Part shown: positions 38,759 to 47,971 of the stretch, in pieces | Numbering within the stretch: the stretch's first letter is position 1 | Layout of the letters: each line of letters opens with the position of its first letter | Made by a program: the position numbers and the translations under genes | Assembly: GCF_000181515.1 (NCBI RefSeq) | Contig: NZ_ABCG01000002.1 | Span: 124,001-188,000, forward strand | Source of the DNA: Erythrobacter sp. SD-21 | GTDB lineage: Bacteria; Pseudomonadota; Alphaproteobacteria; Sphingomonadales; Sphingomonadaceae | Direction: 5' to 3' | Length of the DNA stretch: 64,000 nucleotides | The notes under the pieces: generated by a model | Told to the model about the DNA's origin: nothing | The model's database searches: none | Seen by the model: the letters and a program-made list of their open reading frames with translations, nothing else

Positions 38759-39810
38759 GCGGGGGCGGGGCGAACACCGACCTCGCCGCCAGCTTCCGGC
38801 GCCTGATCGAGCGGCACGGGCCCATGCCAGTGTCGCGCTACATGGGCGAAAGCAACGCGCGCTATTACACCAGCCGCGATCCACTGGGTGCGGGCGGGGA
38901 CTTCACCACCGCGCCCGAGATCAGCCAGATGTTCGGCGAGATGGTGGGCCTGTGGCTGGCGGACCTGTGGAGCCGCTCGGGCCATCCGCAAGCCATCTAC
39001 GCCGAGCTTGGCCCCGGTCGCGGCACGCTGGCACGCGACGCGCTGCGGGCTATGGCGAGCCAGGGACTGCGCCCGCCTGTCCACCTCGTCGAAGGGTCTG
39101 CCGCGCTGCGCGAGGTCCAGGCCGATGCTCTGGCGGGGGCGCAGTTTCACGAGAGCATCGACACGCTCCCCGACGACCGTCCGCTGTACATAGTCGCCAA
39201 CGAATTCCTCGACGCGCTGCCGATCCGCCAGCTGGTGATGACGACACGCGGCTGGCGCGAACGCTTGGTCGCTCTCGACGGCGATAGGTTCGTCTTCGCG
39301 GCCGGGCCAAACCCGATGGACGACGCTGTGCTCGAAGAGCGCCGCGCCCAAGATGTCGGCACGGTTATCGAAACCTGCCCCGGCGCCGCTGCGGTAATCG
39401 AGGACCTTGCCCGCAGGATCGACCGTCAGGGCGGCGCGGCGCTGTTCATCGACTATGGCTATCTCGAATCCCGGACGGGAGAAACACTGCAAGCCGTAAA
39501 GGCGCATGGAAAGGTCGGCGTGTTCGATGCGCCGGGGGAAATGGACCTGACCGCTCTGGTCGATTTTGCCGAGCTTGCGCAGATCGCCCGGCAGGAGGGT
39601 CTGGCGGTGGAGACCGCGACACAAGGCGCCTGGCTCGACGCCATGGGTCTTGGCCTGCGCGCCAAAGCGCTGAGCGAGCGGAGCCCCGCCCATGCAGAAG
39701 AAATCGCGCGCGCCTGCAACCGGCTTGCCGGAACCGGCGAAATGGGCGAATTGTTCAAGGTCATGGCGATCACGCCCGGGCAGGCTCCGCGCGGCGCGGG
39801 CTTCGGCTGA
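38755..39810 (+). CDS. NDUFAF7/MidA-type SAM-dependent methyltransferase
   Basis: 351 aa. Family marks: GPMPVSRYMGESNARYYTSRDPLGAGGDFTTAPEISQMFGEM (conserved block at about residues 23-64), AELGPGRGTLARDALR (SAM site) and IVANEFLDALP. The mitochondrial relative dimethylates an arginine of complex I subunit NDUFS2; alphaproteobacteria have the matching NuoD, so a role in complex I assembly is plausible but not shown here. Translationally coupled to lgt. Confidence 0.9.
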   Translation: MSGGGANTDLAASFRRLIERHGPMPVSRYMGESNARYYTSRDPLGAGGDFTTAPEISQMFGEMVGLWLADLWSRSGHPQAIYAELGPGRGTLARDALRAMASQGLRPPVHLVEGSAALREVQADALAGAQFHESIDTLPDDRPLYIVANEFLDALPIRQLVMTTRGWRERLVALDGDRFVFAAGPNPMDDAVLEERRAQDVGTVIETCPGAAAVIEDLARRIDRQGGAALFIDYGYLESRTGETLQAVKAHGKVGVFDAPGEMDLTALVDFAELAQIARQEGLAVETATQGAWLDAMGLGLRAKALSERSPAHAEEIARACNRLAGTGEMGELFKVMAITPGQAPRGAGFG

Positions 39811-39871
39811 GGTTCATCGGGCGCGCGCCACACACGTATCCCGGCGCCTCCCGCCTACGGAGACTATTGAG

Positions 39872-40285
39872 ATGAAGAAGTCCGTCCTCGCCTTTGCCGC
39901 CCTCTTGCTCGCATCGCCCTTGCTCGCGGCGCAGCCGGTCGAAGGGCGCTGGGTGACCGAAGAGCGCGATGCGGTCATCACCATTGGCGATTGCGGTAAA
40001 TCTCTGTGCGGACGGATTACGAAATTCCTCGTCGCCCCGCCGCAGGGCGTGAACCAGCGCGACGTCAACAATCGCAACGCCAGCCTGCGGAACCGCAAGC
40101 TGCTCGGCATGCCGGTGCTGACCGGGTTGACCGAGGATGGCGATGAATGGCGCGGCCAGATCTACGATCCGAAGAGCGGCAAGACCTACCGCTCGATCAT
40201 CCGCCGCCTGAACGCCTCGACGCTCCAAGTGAAGGGCTGCCTCGGCCCCTTCTGCCAGACCCAGACCTGGAAGCGCGCGCGCTGA
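39872..40285 (+). CDS. DUF2147 secreted protein
   Basis: 137 aa, start at ATG 39872. Signal peptide about 1-20 (MKKSVLAFAALLLASPLLAA). The mature part PVEGRWVTEERDAVITIGDCGKSLCGRITKF and GQIYDPKSGKTYRSIIR, with the C-terminal GCLGPFCQTQTWKR, is the DUF2147 fold, a small beta-barrel with four Cys able to make two disulfides. Function unknown; some relatives sit in stress regulons. It ends 1 bp from the convergent ABC operon. Confidence 0.85.
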   Translation: MKKSVLAFAALLLASPLLAAQPVEGRWVTEERDAVITIGDCGKSLCGRITKFLVAPPQGVNQRDVNNRNASLRNRKLLGMPVLTGLTEDGDEWRGQIYDPKSGKTYRSIIRRLNASTLQVKGCLGPFCQTQTWKRAR

Positions 40286-40286
40286 C

Positions 40287-41825
40287 CTAGAGCCCCGCGC
40301 GCTCCGCCAGCCGCCGCGCCGCTTCGTCGAAGGAAAGCTTGTCCTCCTCGCGATCAACCGAATAATTCGCCTCGCGCATCGCCTCGACATCGATGGCATC
40401 GACCAAAGGGGTGAGCGCGTCCACCAGCGCCGCGTCACGACCAGCCTCGGGGCTCAGCAACAGCACGGCGTCGTAATTGGGAAAAGCCCCGCGCGGATCC
40501 TTAAGGATGACCAGCCGGTCGGCCTCGATCCTTCCGTCGGATGTATAGGCCCCGATGACATCGGCCTCGCCCGATTGCAGCGCGTTGTACATGAAGGTCG
40601 GCGAGAAATTGCGCTTCTCGGCAAAGCGCAGGCCATAGGCATCGCGCACCGCAATCCATTCGGGACGCTCGAAGAATTCGGGATCGCCTCCGATTGTCAT
40701 CGCCTGACCTCGCGCCGCGAGATCGGCGATGCTTTCGAATTGTCCTGAAGTCGCGACCTCCTGCCTCATGGCGAGGCCATAGGCGTTCTCGAAGCCGAGC
40801 CGCCCGAGCATTTTGATCCCCGTGTTCTCGGTTTCCCATTGCTCGATCGCGGCGTACATCTCGTCGCGCGCAAGAGTATCCTCGCGCTTCATCTGGTTGG
40901 TCCAGATCGTGCCCGTATAGTCGACATAGACGTCGATCTCGCCGCTCGCCGCTGCGCTGTGCGCAACCGCCGACCCCAGCCCGTCGCGATATTCGACCGC
41001 AAAGCCTTCCGCTTCGAGCCGCTGCCCGATCAGGCGTGCGAGGATATATTGCTCGGAAAAGCCCTTGGCCCCGATGACCACCCGGTCCTCGTCCTCGCCT
41101 CCGCCGAACTGCGCGAACAACGCCCCGCCGACGCCCAGCGCGACTGTCATTAGCCCGCCGATGACAAGGACGCGCCGCCGCTCGCGAAATCCGCGCTCGA
41201 TCGTGCCGAGCAGCGTATCGGCCAGCAGCGCAAGACTCGCGCTGGCGATGCAACCTGCCAGCACCAGCACCCAGTTCTGCGTCTGTAGCCCGGCAAAGAT
41301 CGGATCACCGAGGCTTTTCTGTCCGATAGTGGTGGCGAGTGTGGCCGCACCGATGGTCCAGACGGCGGCGGTGCGGATGCCTGCCATGATGTAAGGCGCG
41401 GCAAGGGGCGCCTCGACCAACAGCAAGCGCTGGCGGAAGCTCATCCCCACGCCCTCGGCCGCCTCGTTCACGCCGGGATCGAGATTGGCTTGCGCAGTGA
41501 CCGCGTTTCTGAGGATCGGCAACAGCGCATAGAGTGCCAGCGCGAGTAGGGCGGGAAGGAATCCGAGCGTGGGCAGCCATTCGCCGAAAACCGCGCGCAG
41601 GCTCAGCAGGATCGGGAAGAACAGCGCGAGTAGGGCCAGCGCTGGGATGGTTTGTACGAGGCTGGCAAAGGTGAGCGCGGCCCGCGCGACCTTCTCCGAG
41701 CGGCTCGCCCAGACCGCGAGCGGCAGCGCCACCGCGATGCCAAGCGCGATGGCCGCCGCCGAGAGCAGCACATGAGCGGCCAGCTGGTCCCCGAGCCCCA
41801 TGAGCGCGTCCCACAGTCCGTTCAT
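40287..41825 (-). CDS. Fused permease / substrate-binding protein of a quaternary-amine (OpuBC/EgtU-type) importer
   Basis: 512 aa. Residues about 1-215 are a ProW/OpuBB permease with six helices and the EAA-loop region GMSFRQRLLLVEAPLAAPYIMAG. A TM (about 220-240) links to an OpuAC-like binding domain (VIGAKGFSEQYILARLIG ... YVDYTGTIWTNQM ... ADVIGAYTSDGRIEADRLVIL). Such fusions import glycine betaine, choline, carnitine or, in the EgtU group, ergothioneine; the ligand here is not decided. Last gene of a three-gene operon with 4-bp overlaps. Confidence 0.9.
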   Translation of the reverse strand: MNGLWDALMGLGDQLAAHVLLSAAAIALGIAVALPLAVWASRSEKVARAALTFASLVQTIPALALLALFFPILLSLRAVFGEWLPTLGFLPALLALALYALLPILRNAVTAQANLDPGVNEAAEGVGMSFRQRLLLVEAPLAAPYIMAGIRTAAVWTIGAATLATTIGQKSLGDPIFAGLQTQNWVLVLAGCIASASLALLADTLLGTIERGFRERRRVLVIGGLMTVALGVGGALFAQFGGGEDEDRVVIGAKGFSEQYILARLIGQRLEAEGFAVEYRDGLGSAVAHSAAASGEIDVYVDYTGTIWTNQMKREDTLARDEMYAAIEQWETENTGIKMLGRLGFENAYGLAMRQEVATSGQFESIADLAARGQAMTIGGDPEFFERPEWIAVRDAYGLRFAEKRNFSPTFMYNALQSGEADVIGAYTSDGRIEADRLVILKDPRGAFPNYDAVLLLSPEAGRDAALVDALTPLVDAIDVEAMREANYSVDREEDKLSFDEAARRLAERAGL

Positions 41826-42589
41826 CGGGAAAGCTCCGCCAGCCGCTGAGCCTGGTGACGCGGCACAGTGACCAGCGCCTGCGCCACCTCGCCACCCTTA
41901 CCGGCCACCAGCGCTGCGGGCGTTTCGTCAGCCACGATCTGGCCCGCATCCATCACAAGAACGCGGTCGGCGAGCAGCAACGCCTCGGCCATGTCGTGGG
42001 TGACCATCACCGTGGTGAGGCCCAGTTCCTCGTGGAGCGCCCGCACGCGCTCGCCCAAGGCGTCTCGCGTTACCGGGTCGAGCGCACCGAAGGGCTCGTC
42101 CATCAGGAGAAGGTGCGGGTCAGCTGCAAGCGCGCGCGCCACGCCGACGCGCTGGCGCTGGCCGCCCGAAAGAGCGTCGGGCATGCGCATAGCAAGATCC
42201 GGATCGAGTTCTACCAGCCGCAGCAATTCCTCGATGCGCGAAGACGCGAGGCGTTCGCCCGCCAGCCGGGGGCCGATCGCGATATTCTCCGCCACGCTCA
42301 TATGCGGAAAGAGGCCGATCGACTGGAAGACGTAACCGATCCGCCGACGCAGGGCGGGTAATGGCAGCGCGGCGACATCCTCGCCTTCGAACAGCACTTC
42401 GCCCGCGGAAGGATCGATCAGGCGGTTGACGGTCTTCAGCAGCGTCGACTTGCCCGAGCCCGAAGCGCCGACCAGCGCCACGAATTGCCCACGCGGAATT
42501 TCGAGCGCGACATGCTCCAGTGCACGAGTGTCGCCATAATGCTTGGCGACATCGCGAAAGGAAAGGGCGGGCGCGTCCTGCGCAGTCAC
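41822..42589 (-). CDS. ABC transporter ATP-binding protein (OpuA/ProV family)
   Basis: 255 aa. Walker A GASGSGKS at 41-48, signature ALSGGQRQRVGVARAL near 140, Walker B LLLMDEPFGALD and switch His in VMVTHDMAEAL. It lacks the C-terminal CBS pair that some OpuA proteins use to sense ionic strength, so osmotic gating of that type is absent. It energises the permease encoded just downstream with a 4-bp overlap. Confidence 0.95.
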   Translation of the reverse strand: MTAQDAPALSFRDVAKHYGDTRALEHVALEIPRGQFVALVGASGSGKSTLLKTVNRLIDPSAGEVLFEGEDVAALPLPALRRRIGYVFQSIGLFPHMSVAENIAIGPRLAGERLASSRIEELLRLVELDPDLAMRMPDALSGGQRQRVGVARALAADPHLLLMDEPFGALDPVTRDALGERVRALHEELGLTTVMVTHDMAEALLLADRVLVMDAGQIVADETPAALVAGKGGEVAQALVTVPRHQAQRLAELSR

Positions 42590-43047
42590 TCCTGTGCGTC
42601 GCCCTCTTCGTCCGGAATCGCCTCGTAGGTCACCCGCTCCAGTTCGATCCTGCGTCCACCGGGGTCAGTGGCGATCATCAGGCCGTCCTTGATCCGGCCA
42701 GGCTGCCAGCACCGTTCGACACCGTCATCTTCGCCCGGATTGAAGCACAGCTGCTTGCCCTCGGGTCCGTCGGCGTAGCTCCACTGGCCGGTCTGCCACG
42801 GATCGCCGTTGCGCAGGTCCCGATAGATCCCGTCGCCATCGAACTGGGTGACGTAGCGCGCGCCATCCTCCGCCCGCGCCATCCAGGCGGTCTCGGCGAA
42901 ACTGTCGGGCGCGGGGCGGCCGTCCGGGGTTGGCGAAGACTGTTCGTCGGGGCCTGCCGTCTCGCCCCCATCCTGCGCCTCTTCCTCCTGCGGCGCGCAG
43001 GCGGCGGCAAGGGTCAGGGCCAGCGCAAGACAGGGCAGGCGATACAT
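42586..43047 (-). CDS. Unknown small lipoprotein, first gene of the ABC importer operon
   Basis: 153 aa from ATG 43047. The N-terminus MYRLPCLALALTLAAACAP is a lipoprotein signal with Cys about 17. An acidic Ser/Pro linker (QEEEAQDGGETAGPDEQSS) precedes a compact domain (SFAETAWMARAEDGARYVTQFDGDGIYRD ... GQWSYADGPEGKQLCFNPG) that looks like a small beta-sandwich with two Cys. I do not recognise a named family. It overlaps the ATPase gene by 4 bp, so a transport-linked role is possible but unproved. Confidence 0.8.
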   Translation of the reverse strand: MYRLPCLALALTLAAACAPQEEEAQDGGETAGPDEQSSPTPDGRPAPDSFAETAWMARAEDGARYVTQFDGDGIYRDLRNGDPWQTGQWSYADGPEGKQLCFNPGEDDGVERCWQPGRIKDGLMIATDPGGRRIELERVTYEAIPDEEGDAQE

Positions 43048-43129
43048 CACTAGGCGTCTCCGGTTGATCCGATCGGGCGAACCCTAGCGAGGCTGTATCG
43101 CGATGGCGACCCCTGCCCCGCGGATGCGC

Positions 43130-44653
43130 TCAGCCGACGATGTTCTTGCGCGGGAAGACGATCCGGACGTCGAGACCGTCATCGGAGAAACTCCGCTCGA
43201 ACGAACCGCCGAGCTGGCTTTCCACGGCTAGGCGCAGCAGGCGCGAACCGAAGCCCTCGCGCTCGCTGTTGCTGTCGACGCCGCAGGCGACGGCGCGCTC
43301 TTCCCAAGTGATGCAAACCGTTCCCTCGCCCTCGCATTCGTCCTCGACCGAGACGACGACCTTGCCCTCGGCGCAGGACAGCGCGCCGTATTTCGCCGCG
43401 TTGGTTGCCAGTTCGTGGAAGATGAGGGCCAGCGGGGTGGCGGCGCGTTCGCCGATTGGCACGCCCGGGCCGGAAATCTCAAACCGCCCGCCGCCCTGCT
43501 TGTCGTAAGGGGCGAGCAGGTCGTCAAGCAGGCCAGAAAGCGTTTCCCCGCGCTTGCCTTCATGGGGGCGGACATAGTCGTGTGCGGCGCCCAGCGCGCG
43601 GATCGTTTCGCTCAGCTCCATGGCGAAATCCGCGACCTCTTCGCGCCCGCGGGCACGGATCGCGATCAGGCCGGATACGACCGCGAAGATGTTCTTGATC
43701 CGGTGCGACAGTTCGCGGGCCAGGAGGTCACGCGATTCCGACAGGCGGTGGGTCTTGTCGATATCCACGACCGTGCCGAACCAGTGAGTCGCCTGATCGC
43801 CCACCTTGGTCGGCACGGCACGCGACTGGACCCAGCGATAGCTGCCGTCCGCGCGGCGGATGCGCCACTCGTCCTCGAAATATGTGCCCTCGTCCAGCGC
43901 CCTGCCGAACTTGGCCACCGCGCCCTCCCAGTCTTCGGGATGGATCGCGGCCTCCCAATCTGCGGTCTTCTGCGGGGCTTGAAGGCCTGTCACTTCGGCC
44001 CAGCGGGCGTTGATATAGGTGAAGTTGCCCTGCTCGTCGCCCCGCCAGGCGATGCCGGGCACGCTGTCGATCATGCGGCGCAGGTCGCGCTCGCGCTCCT
44101 CGACGGCGCGGGTGGCGCTTTCGCCGAGGCGGGCCTGCGACAGGCGGCGCATCACCGATTTGGCGAGCACGGCAAGTCCGTCGCGCTCGAGTTCGGTCAG
44201 CCCCTCGCGCGGCTCGGTATCGATCACACACAGCGCGCCCAGCGGAGCGCCCTCGGTCGAAACGAGGGGATAGCCTGCGTAGAATCGGACATGGGGAGAG
44301 CCGGTGACCAGCGCGTTCTCGGCAAAGCGCGGATCCTGCGTCGCATCGGGGATCACCATCGGCTCCGCTCCGAGCATGGCGTGGGCGCAGAAGCTTACAT
44401 TGCGGGGCGTGCCATCGGCCTCGATGCCGGTGCGCGCGAGAAACGCCTGCCGGTCCTTCTCCACGATCGAGACCATCGCCATCGGTGCGCCGAACAGCTT
44501 TGCGGTGAATTCCGCGACCTGAGTCAGTTCGGGGTCTTCCGAAAGCGAGGCGGCGCCATAGGCGGCGAGCACCGAGAGACGATTGTCCTCGCTGCACAGC
44601 GCGGCGTCCGGCGCTTTGCCCTCCGGCCAAGGGATGGAATTTTTCTGATACAT
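43130..44653 (-). CDS. GAF-PAS histidine kinase of the HWE family
   Basis: 507 aa from ATG 44653, no membrane segment. GAF domain about 30-185, PAS/PAC about 205-330 (IAWRGDEQGNFTYINARWAE, YRWVQSRAVPTKVG), then the HWE dimerisation helix with LARELSHRIKNIFAVVSGL and an ATPase domain whose N box is ALIFHELATNAAKYGAL. HWE kinases are abundant in alphaproteobacteria and often feed the PhyR/EcfG stress pathway or light signalling. The PAS lacks the NCRFLQ motif of LOV domains. No response regulator is adjacent. Confidence 0.9.
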   Translation of the reverse strand: MYQKNSIPWPEGKAPDAALCSEDNRLSVLAAYGAASLSEDPELTQVAEFTAKLFGAPMAMVSIVEKDRQAFLARTGIEADGTPRNVSFCAHAMLGAEPMVIPDATQDPRFAENALVTGSPHVRFYAGYPLVSTEGAPLGALCVIDTEPREGLTELERDGLAVLAKSVMRRLSQARLGESATRAVEERERDLRRMIDSVPGIAWRGDEQGNFTYINARWAEVTGLQAPQKTADWEAAIHPEDWEGAVAKFGRALDEGTYFEDEWRIRRADGSYRWVQSRAVPTKVGDQATHWFGTVVDIDKTHRLSESRDLLARELSHRIKNIFAVVSGLIAIRARGREEVADFAMELSETIRALGAAHDYVRPHEGKRGETLSGLLDDLLAPYDKQGGGRFEISGPGVPIGERAATPLALIFHELATNAAKYGALSCAEGKVVVSVEDECEGEGTVCITWEERAVACGVDSNSEREGFGSRLLRLAVESQLGGSFERSFSDDGLDVRIVFPRKNIVG

Positions 44654-44695
44654 GCCCGGCGAAACCCCTAATCGATTTTGTCCATCGCGACAAAG

Positions 44696-44720
44696 GCTTT
44701 GCGCTTTCCCCGCGCAAAGC
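44696..44720. other. Stem-loop in the divergent HWE kinase / ivd region
   Basis: GCTTTGCGC (44696-44704) and GCGCAAAGC (44712-44720) pair perfectly with a 7-nt loop. It sits between the two start codons, 43 bp from the kinase ATG and 86 bp from ivd. Operator or RNA hairpin; no U-tract. Confidence 0.4.
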
Positions 44721-44806
44721 GGCACCATCGCGTTTGCCCCGCGCGCAAGCCTCGGCTACGGGCGGCTCCGCATACGAATTTTCGCGAAGCCCCTTAAGGA
44801 GAGAGC

Positions 44807-45973
44807 ATGCGCGCGACACCCGATTTCGATTTCCAGCTTGGCGAAAGTGCCGAGATGATCCGTGAGAGCGTCGGCCGCTTCGCCGACGAACAGATCCAGC
44901 CGCTGGCCGAGAAGGTCGATCGCGAGGACTGGTTCCCGCGCGATCTGTGGCCCGCCATGGGCGAGCTGGGCCTGCACGGCATCACCGTTGCGGAAGAGGA
45001 TAGCGGCCTCGGCCTAGGTTATCTCGAACACGTTATTGCCGTCGAGGAAGTCAGTCGCGCTAGCGCTTCGGTAGGCCTCAGCTACGGCGCGCATTCCAAC
45101 CTCTGCGTCAACCAGATCGCGCGGTGGGGCAACGAGGCGCAGAAGGCGAAATACCTGCCCAAGCTCATCAGCGGCGAACACGTCGGCAGCCTTGCCATGA
45201 GCGAGGCGGGCGCCGGCTCGGACGTCGTCTCGATGAAGGCCAAGGCCGAGAAAGTCGATGGCGGATACATCCTCAACGGCACCAAGTTCTGGATCACCAA
45301 CGCGCCCTATGCCGATACGCTGGTGGTCTATGCGAAAACCGCACCCGAAGCGGCCAGCCGCGGCATCACCACCTTCCTGATCGAGAAGGATTTCGACGGC
45401 TTTTCCATCGGCCAGAAGATCGAGAAGGTCGGCATGCGCGGCTCGCCCACGGCCGAGCTGGTATTCGACGATTGCTTCGTGCCGGAAGAGAACGTGATGG
45501 GCCCCGAGAACGGCGGCGTCGGCGTGCTGATGAGCGGCCTCGATTACGAGCGCGTGGTGCTCGCCGGCCTCCAGCTCGGCGTCATGCAGGCGTGTCTCGA
45601 CACGGTCATCCCCTACCTTCGCGAGCGCAAGCAGTTCGGCAAGTTCATCGGATCCTTTCAGCTAATGCAGGCCAAGGTCGCCGACATGTATGTCGCGCTG
45701 CAATCGGCCCGCGCCTACACCTATGCGGTGGCGAAGAGCTGCGATGCGAACAAGACCACCCGTTTCGACGCAGCCGGCGCGATCCTTTTGGCGAGCGAAA
45801 ACGCCTTCCGCGTGGCCGCTGAAAGCGTCCAGGCGCTGGGCGGCGCAGGCTACACGCTCGACTGGCCGGTGGAGCGCTACATGCGCGACGCCAAGCTGCT
45901 CGACATCGGTGCAGGCACGAACGAGATCAGGCGTATGCTGATCGGGCGCGAACTGATCGGCGCTGCCGGATGA
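44807..45973 (+). CDS. ivd: Isovaleryl-CoA dehydrogenase
   Basis: 388 aa with AAGGAGAGAGC upstream. The acyl-CoA dehydrogenase motifs are SLAMSEAGAGSDVVSMK and the C-terminal DAKLLDIGAGTNEIRRMLIGREL. The catalytic base is at Glu248 in LDYERVVLAG, the non-canonical position used by isovaleryl-CoA dehydrogenase, which supports this assignment over straight-chain homologues. It oxidises isovaleryl-CoA to 3-methylcrotonyl-CoA in leucine breakdown, feeding the carboxylase encoded downstream. Confidence 0.93.
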   Translation: MRATPDFDFQLGESAEMIRESVGRFADEQIQPLAEKVDREDWFPRDLWPAMGELGLHGITVAEEDSGLGLGYLEHVIAVEEVSRASASVGLSYGAHSNLCVNQIARWGNEAQKAKYLPKLISGEHVGSLAMSEAGAGSDVVSMKAKAEKVDGGYILNGTKFWITNAPYADTLVVYAKTAPEAASRGITTFLIEKDFDGFSIGQKIEKVGMRGSPTAELVFDDCFVPEENVMGPENGGVGVLMSGLDYERVVLAGLQLGVMQACLDTVIPYLRERKQFGKFIGSFQLMQAKVADMYVALQSARAYTYAVAKSCDANKTTRFDAAGAILLASENAFRVAAESVQALGGAGYTLDWPVERYMRDAKLLDIGAGTNEIRRMLIGRELIGAAG

Positions 45974-46275
45974 GCAATGACGAAGACTACGTCTACGACG
46001 AGGAAAGCGGTGAATGGTTGCCTGCACCCGAGCTGGCAGAAAAGCAGGCGGCGGCAGAGCGCGTCGAGGTGCGCGATGCCGTCGGCAACCTGCTGGAGGA
46101 TGGCGACCAGGTCACGCTGATCAAGGACCTTGAGGTCAAGGGCGCAGGCCAGACGCTCAAGCAGGGCACCCTGATCAAATCGATCCGGCTGACCGGCGAC
46201 GCCCAAGAAATCGAATGCAAATATCCCGGCATCAAGGGCCTCGTCCTACGTGCCGAATTCGTGAAAAAGCGCTGA
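45970..46275 (+). CDS. PhnA-domain (YjdM-like) protein
   Basis: 101 aa. The C-terminal 70 residues [25 protein letters not shown]...[14 protein letters not shown]...[17 protein letters not shown] are the PhnA/YjdM SH3-like domain. The N-terminal zinc ribbon of full PhnA is missing; the acidic start [15 protein letters not shown] replaces it. The family name refers to phosphonates, but the role is unclear. It overlaps ivd by 4 bp and ends 10 bp before mccB, so it is inserted in the leucine operon. Confidence 0.85.
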   Translation: MSNDEDYVYDEESGEWLPAPELAEKQAAAERVEVRDAVGNLLEDGDQVTLIKDLEVKGAGQTLKQGTLIKSIRLTGDAQEIECKYPGIKGLVLRAEFVKKR

Positions 46276-46285
46276 GGCCCGACCC

Positions 46286-47896
46286 ATGACCGCACCCGTT
46301 CTCACATCCACGCTCGACCGTGAGGCGCCTGACGCCAAGGCGCGTTTTGAGCATAATAAGTCGCTTGCTGCAGACCTCCGTTCGACGGTGGCCGCAGCTG
46401 CACTCGGCGGCTCGGAAGGCAGCCGGGATCGGCATGTCGGGCGGGGCAAGCTCTTGCCCCGTGAACGGGTGGAGCGGTTGCTGGATCCGGGCAGCCCGTT
46501 CCTCGAGATCGGCCAGCTTGCCGCCAATGGTATGTATGGCAAGGACGAGATCAACGGTGCAGGGATGATAGCCGGGATCGGTCGCGTGTCGGGTCGTCAG
46601 GTCATGATCGTGTGCAATGACGCCACCGTTAAGGGCGGCACCTACTATCCGATGACGGTGAAGAAGCACCTTCGCGCGCAGGAAATCGCCGCTGAGAACC
46701 GCCTGCCGTGCATCTATCTGGTCGACAGCGGCGGGGCGAACCTCCCGCATCAGGCCGAGGTCTTCCCCGACCGCGACCATTTCGGGCGCATCTTCTTCAA
46801 CCAGGCCAACATGAGCGCAGCTGGCATCCCGCAGATTGCTTGCGTGATGGGCAGTTGTACCGCGGGCGGGGCCTATGTGCCCGCCATGTCGGACGAGACG
46901 GTCATCGTGCGCAACCAGGGCACCATCTTCCTTGCTGGACCGCCGCTGGTGAAAGCCGCAACGGGCGAAGAAATCAGCGCCGAGGACCTTGGCGGCGGCG
47001 ACCTCCACGCCAAGAAATCGGGCGTGGTCGATCACCTTGCCGAGAACGACGAGCACGCGCTCACCATCGTGCGCGATATCGTCAGCCACCTTGGCGACAA
47101 TTACGCCGCCGCAACGGGCGTACAATTGGCTGAACCGCGAAGCCCCAAGTTCGACGCCGACGATTTGTACGCGATCGTGCCCGAAGATGTCCGCGCGCCT
47201 TACGATGTGAAGGAAATTATCGCGCGTTTGGTCGACGGGTCCGAGTTCCACGAATTCAAGGCCCAATACGGCAGCACGCTGGTCTGCGGTTTCGCGCACA
47301 TCTGGGGCATGCCGGTGGCAATCCTCGCCAACAATGGCGTGCTGTTTTCCGAAAGCGCGCAAAAGGGCGCGCATTTCATCGAACTCGCCTGCCAGCGCCG
47401 GATCCCGCTGCTGTTCCTCCAGAACATCTCCGGCTTCATGGTCGGCGGGAAATACGAGGCGGAAGGCATCGCCAAGCATGGCGCGAAACTGGTGACGGCG
47501 GTCGCCACTGCCACCGTGCCCAAGGTCACTGTGGTCATCGGCGGCAGCTTCGGGGCGGGCAATTACGGCATGTGTGGCCGAGCCTATTCCCCGCGCTTCC
47601 TCTTCACCTGGCCCAATGCGCGCATTTCGGTGATGGGCGGCGAGCAGGCCGCCAGCGTTCTCGCCACGGTCCATCGCGATGCCGACTCATGGTCCGAGGA
47701 ACAAGCTGAGGAATTCAAGGCCCCGATCCGCCAGAAATACGAGGACGAGGGCAATCCCTATTACGCCACCGCCCGCCTGTGGGACGACGGCGTCATCGAC
47801 CCCGCCCAGACCCGCGATGTGCTGGGTCTCGCTTTCGCTGCAACGCTCGAAGCGCCAATCCCTGAAAAGCCGCAATTCGGCGTGTTCCGGATGTAG
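46286..47896 (+). CDS. mccB: 3-methylcrotonyl-CoA carboxylase, carboxyltransferase (beta) subunit
   Basis: 536 aa. Motifs: [42 protein letters not shown] (MCC-type rather than PCC-type), [39 protein letters not shown]. It moves the carboxyl group from biotin to 3-methylcrotonyl-CoA. The biotin-bearing alpha subunit normally follows, together with an enoyl hydratase and HMG-CoA lyase; none is found in the next 16 kb, so it must lie elsewhere. Confidence 0.95.
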   Translation: MTAPVLTSTLDREAPDAKARFEHNKSLAADLRSTVAAAALGGSEGSRDRHVGRGKLLPRERVERLLDPGSPFLEIGQLAANGMYGKDEINGAGMIAGIGRVSGRQVMIVCNDATVKGGTYYPMTVKKHLRAQEIAAENRLPCIYLVDSGGANLPHQAEVFPDRDHFGRIFFNQANMSAAGIPQIACVMGSCTAGGAYVPAMSDETVIVRNQGTIFLAGPPLVKAATGEEISAEDLGGGDLHAKKSGVVDHLAENDEHALTIVRDIVSHLGDNYAAATGVQLAEPRSPKFDADDLYAIVPEDVRAPYDVKEIIARLVDGSEFHEFKAQYGSTLVCGFAHIWGMPVAILANNGVLFSESAQKGAHFIELACQRRIPLLFLQNISGFMVGGKYEAEGIAKHGAKLVTAVATATVPKVTVVIGGSFGAGNYGMCGRAYSPRFLFTWPNARISVMGGEQAASVLATVHRDADSWSEEQAEEFKAPIRQKYEDEGNPYYATARLWDDGVIDPAQTRDVLGLAFAATLEAPIPEKPQFGVFRM

Positions 47897-47971
47897 TTCG
47901 GGGAACTTCCAACCTTCTCCAACCATTGCCAAAATATACCGTGGGGTTGGACCGGGCTGAGGAGAATTCCC

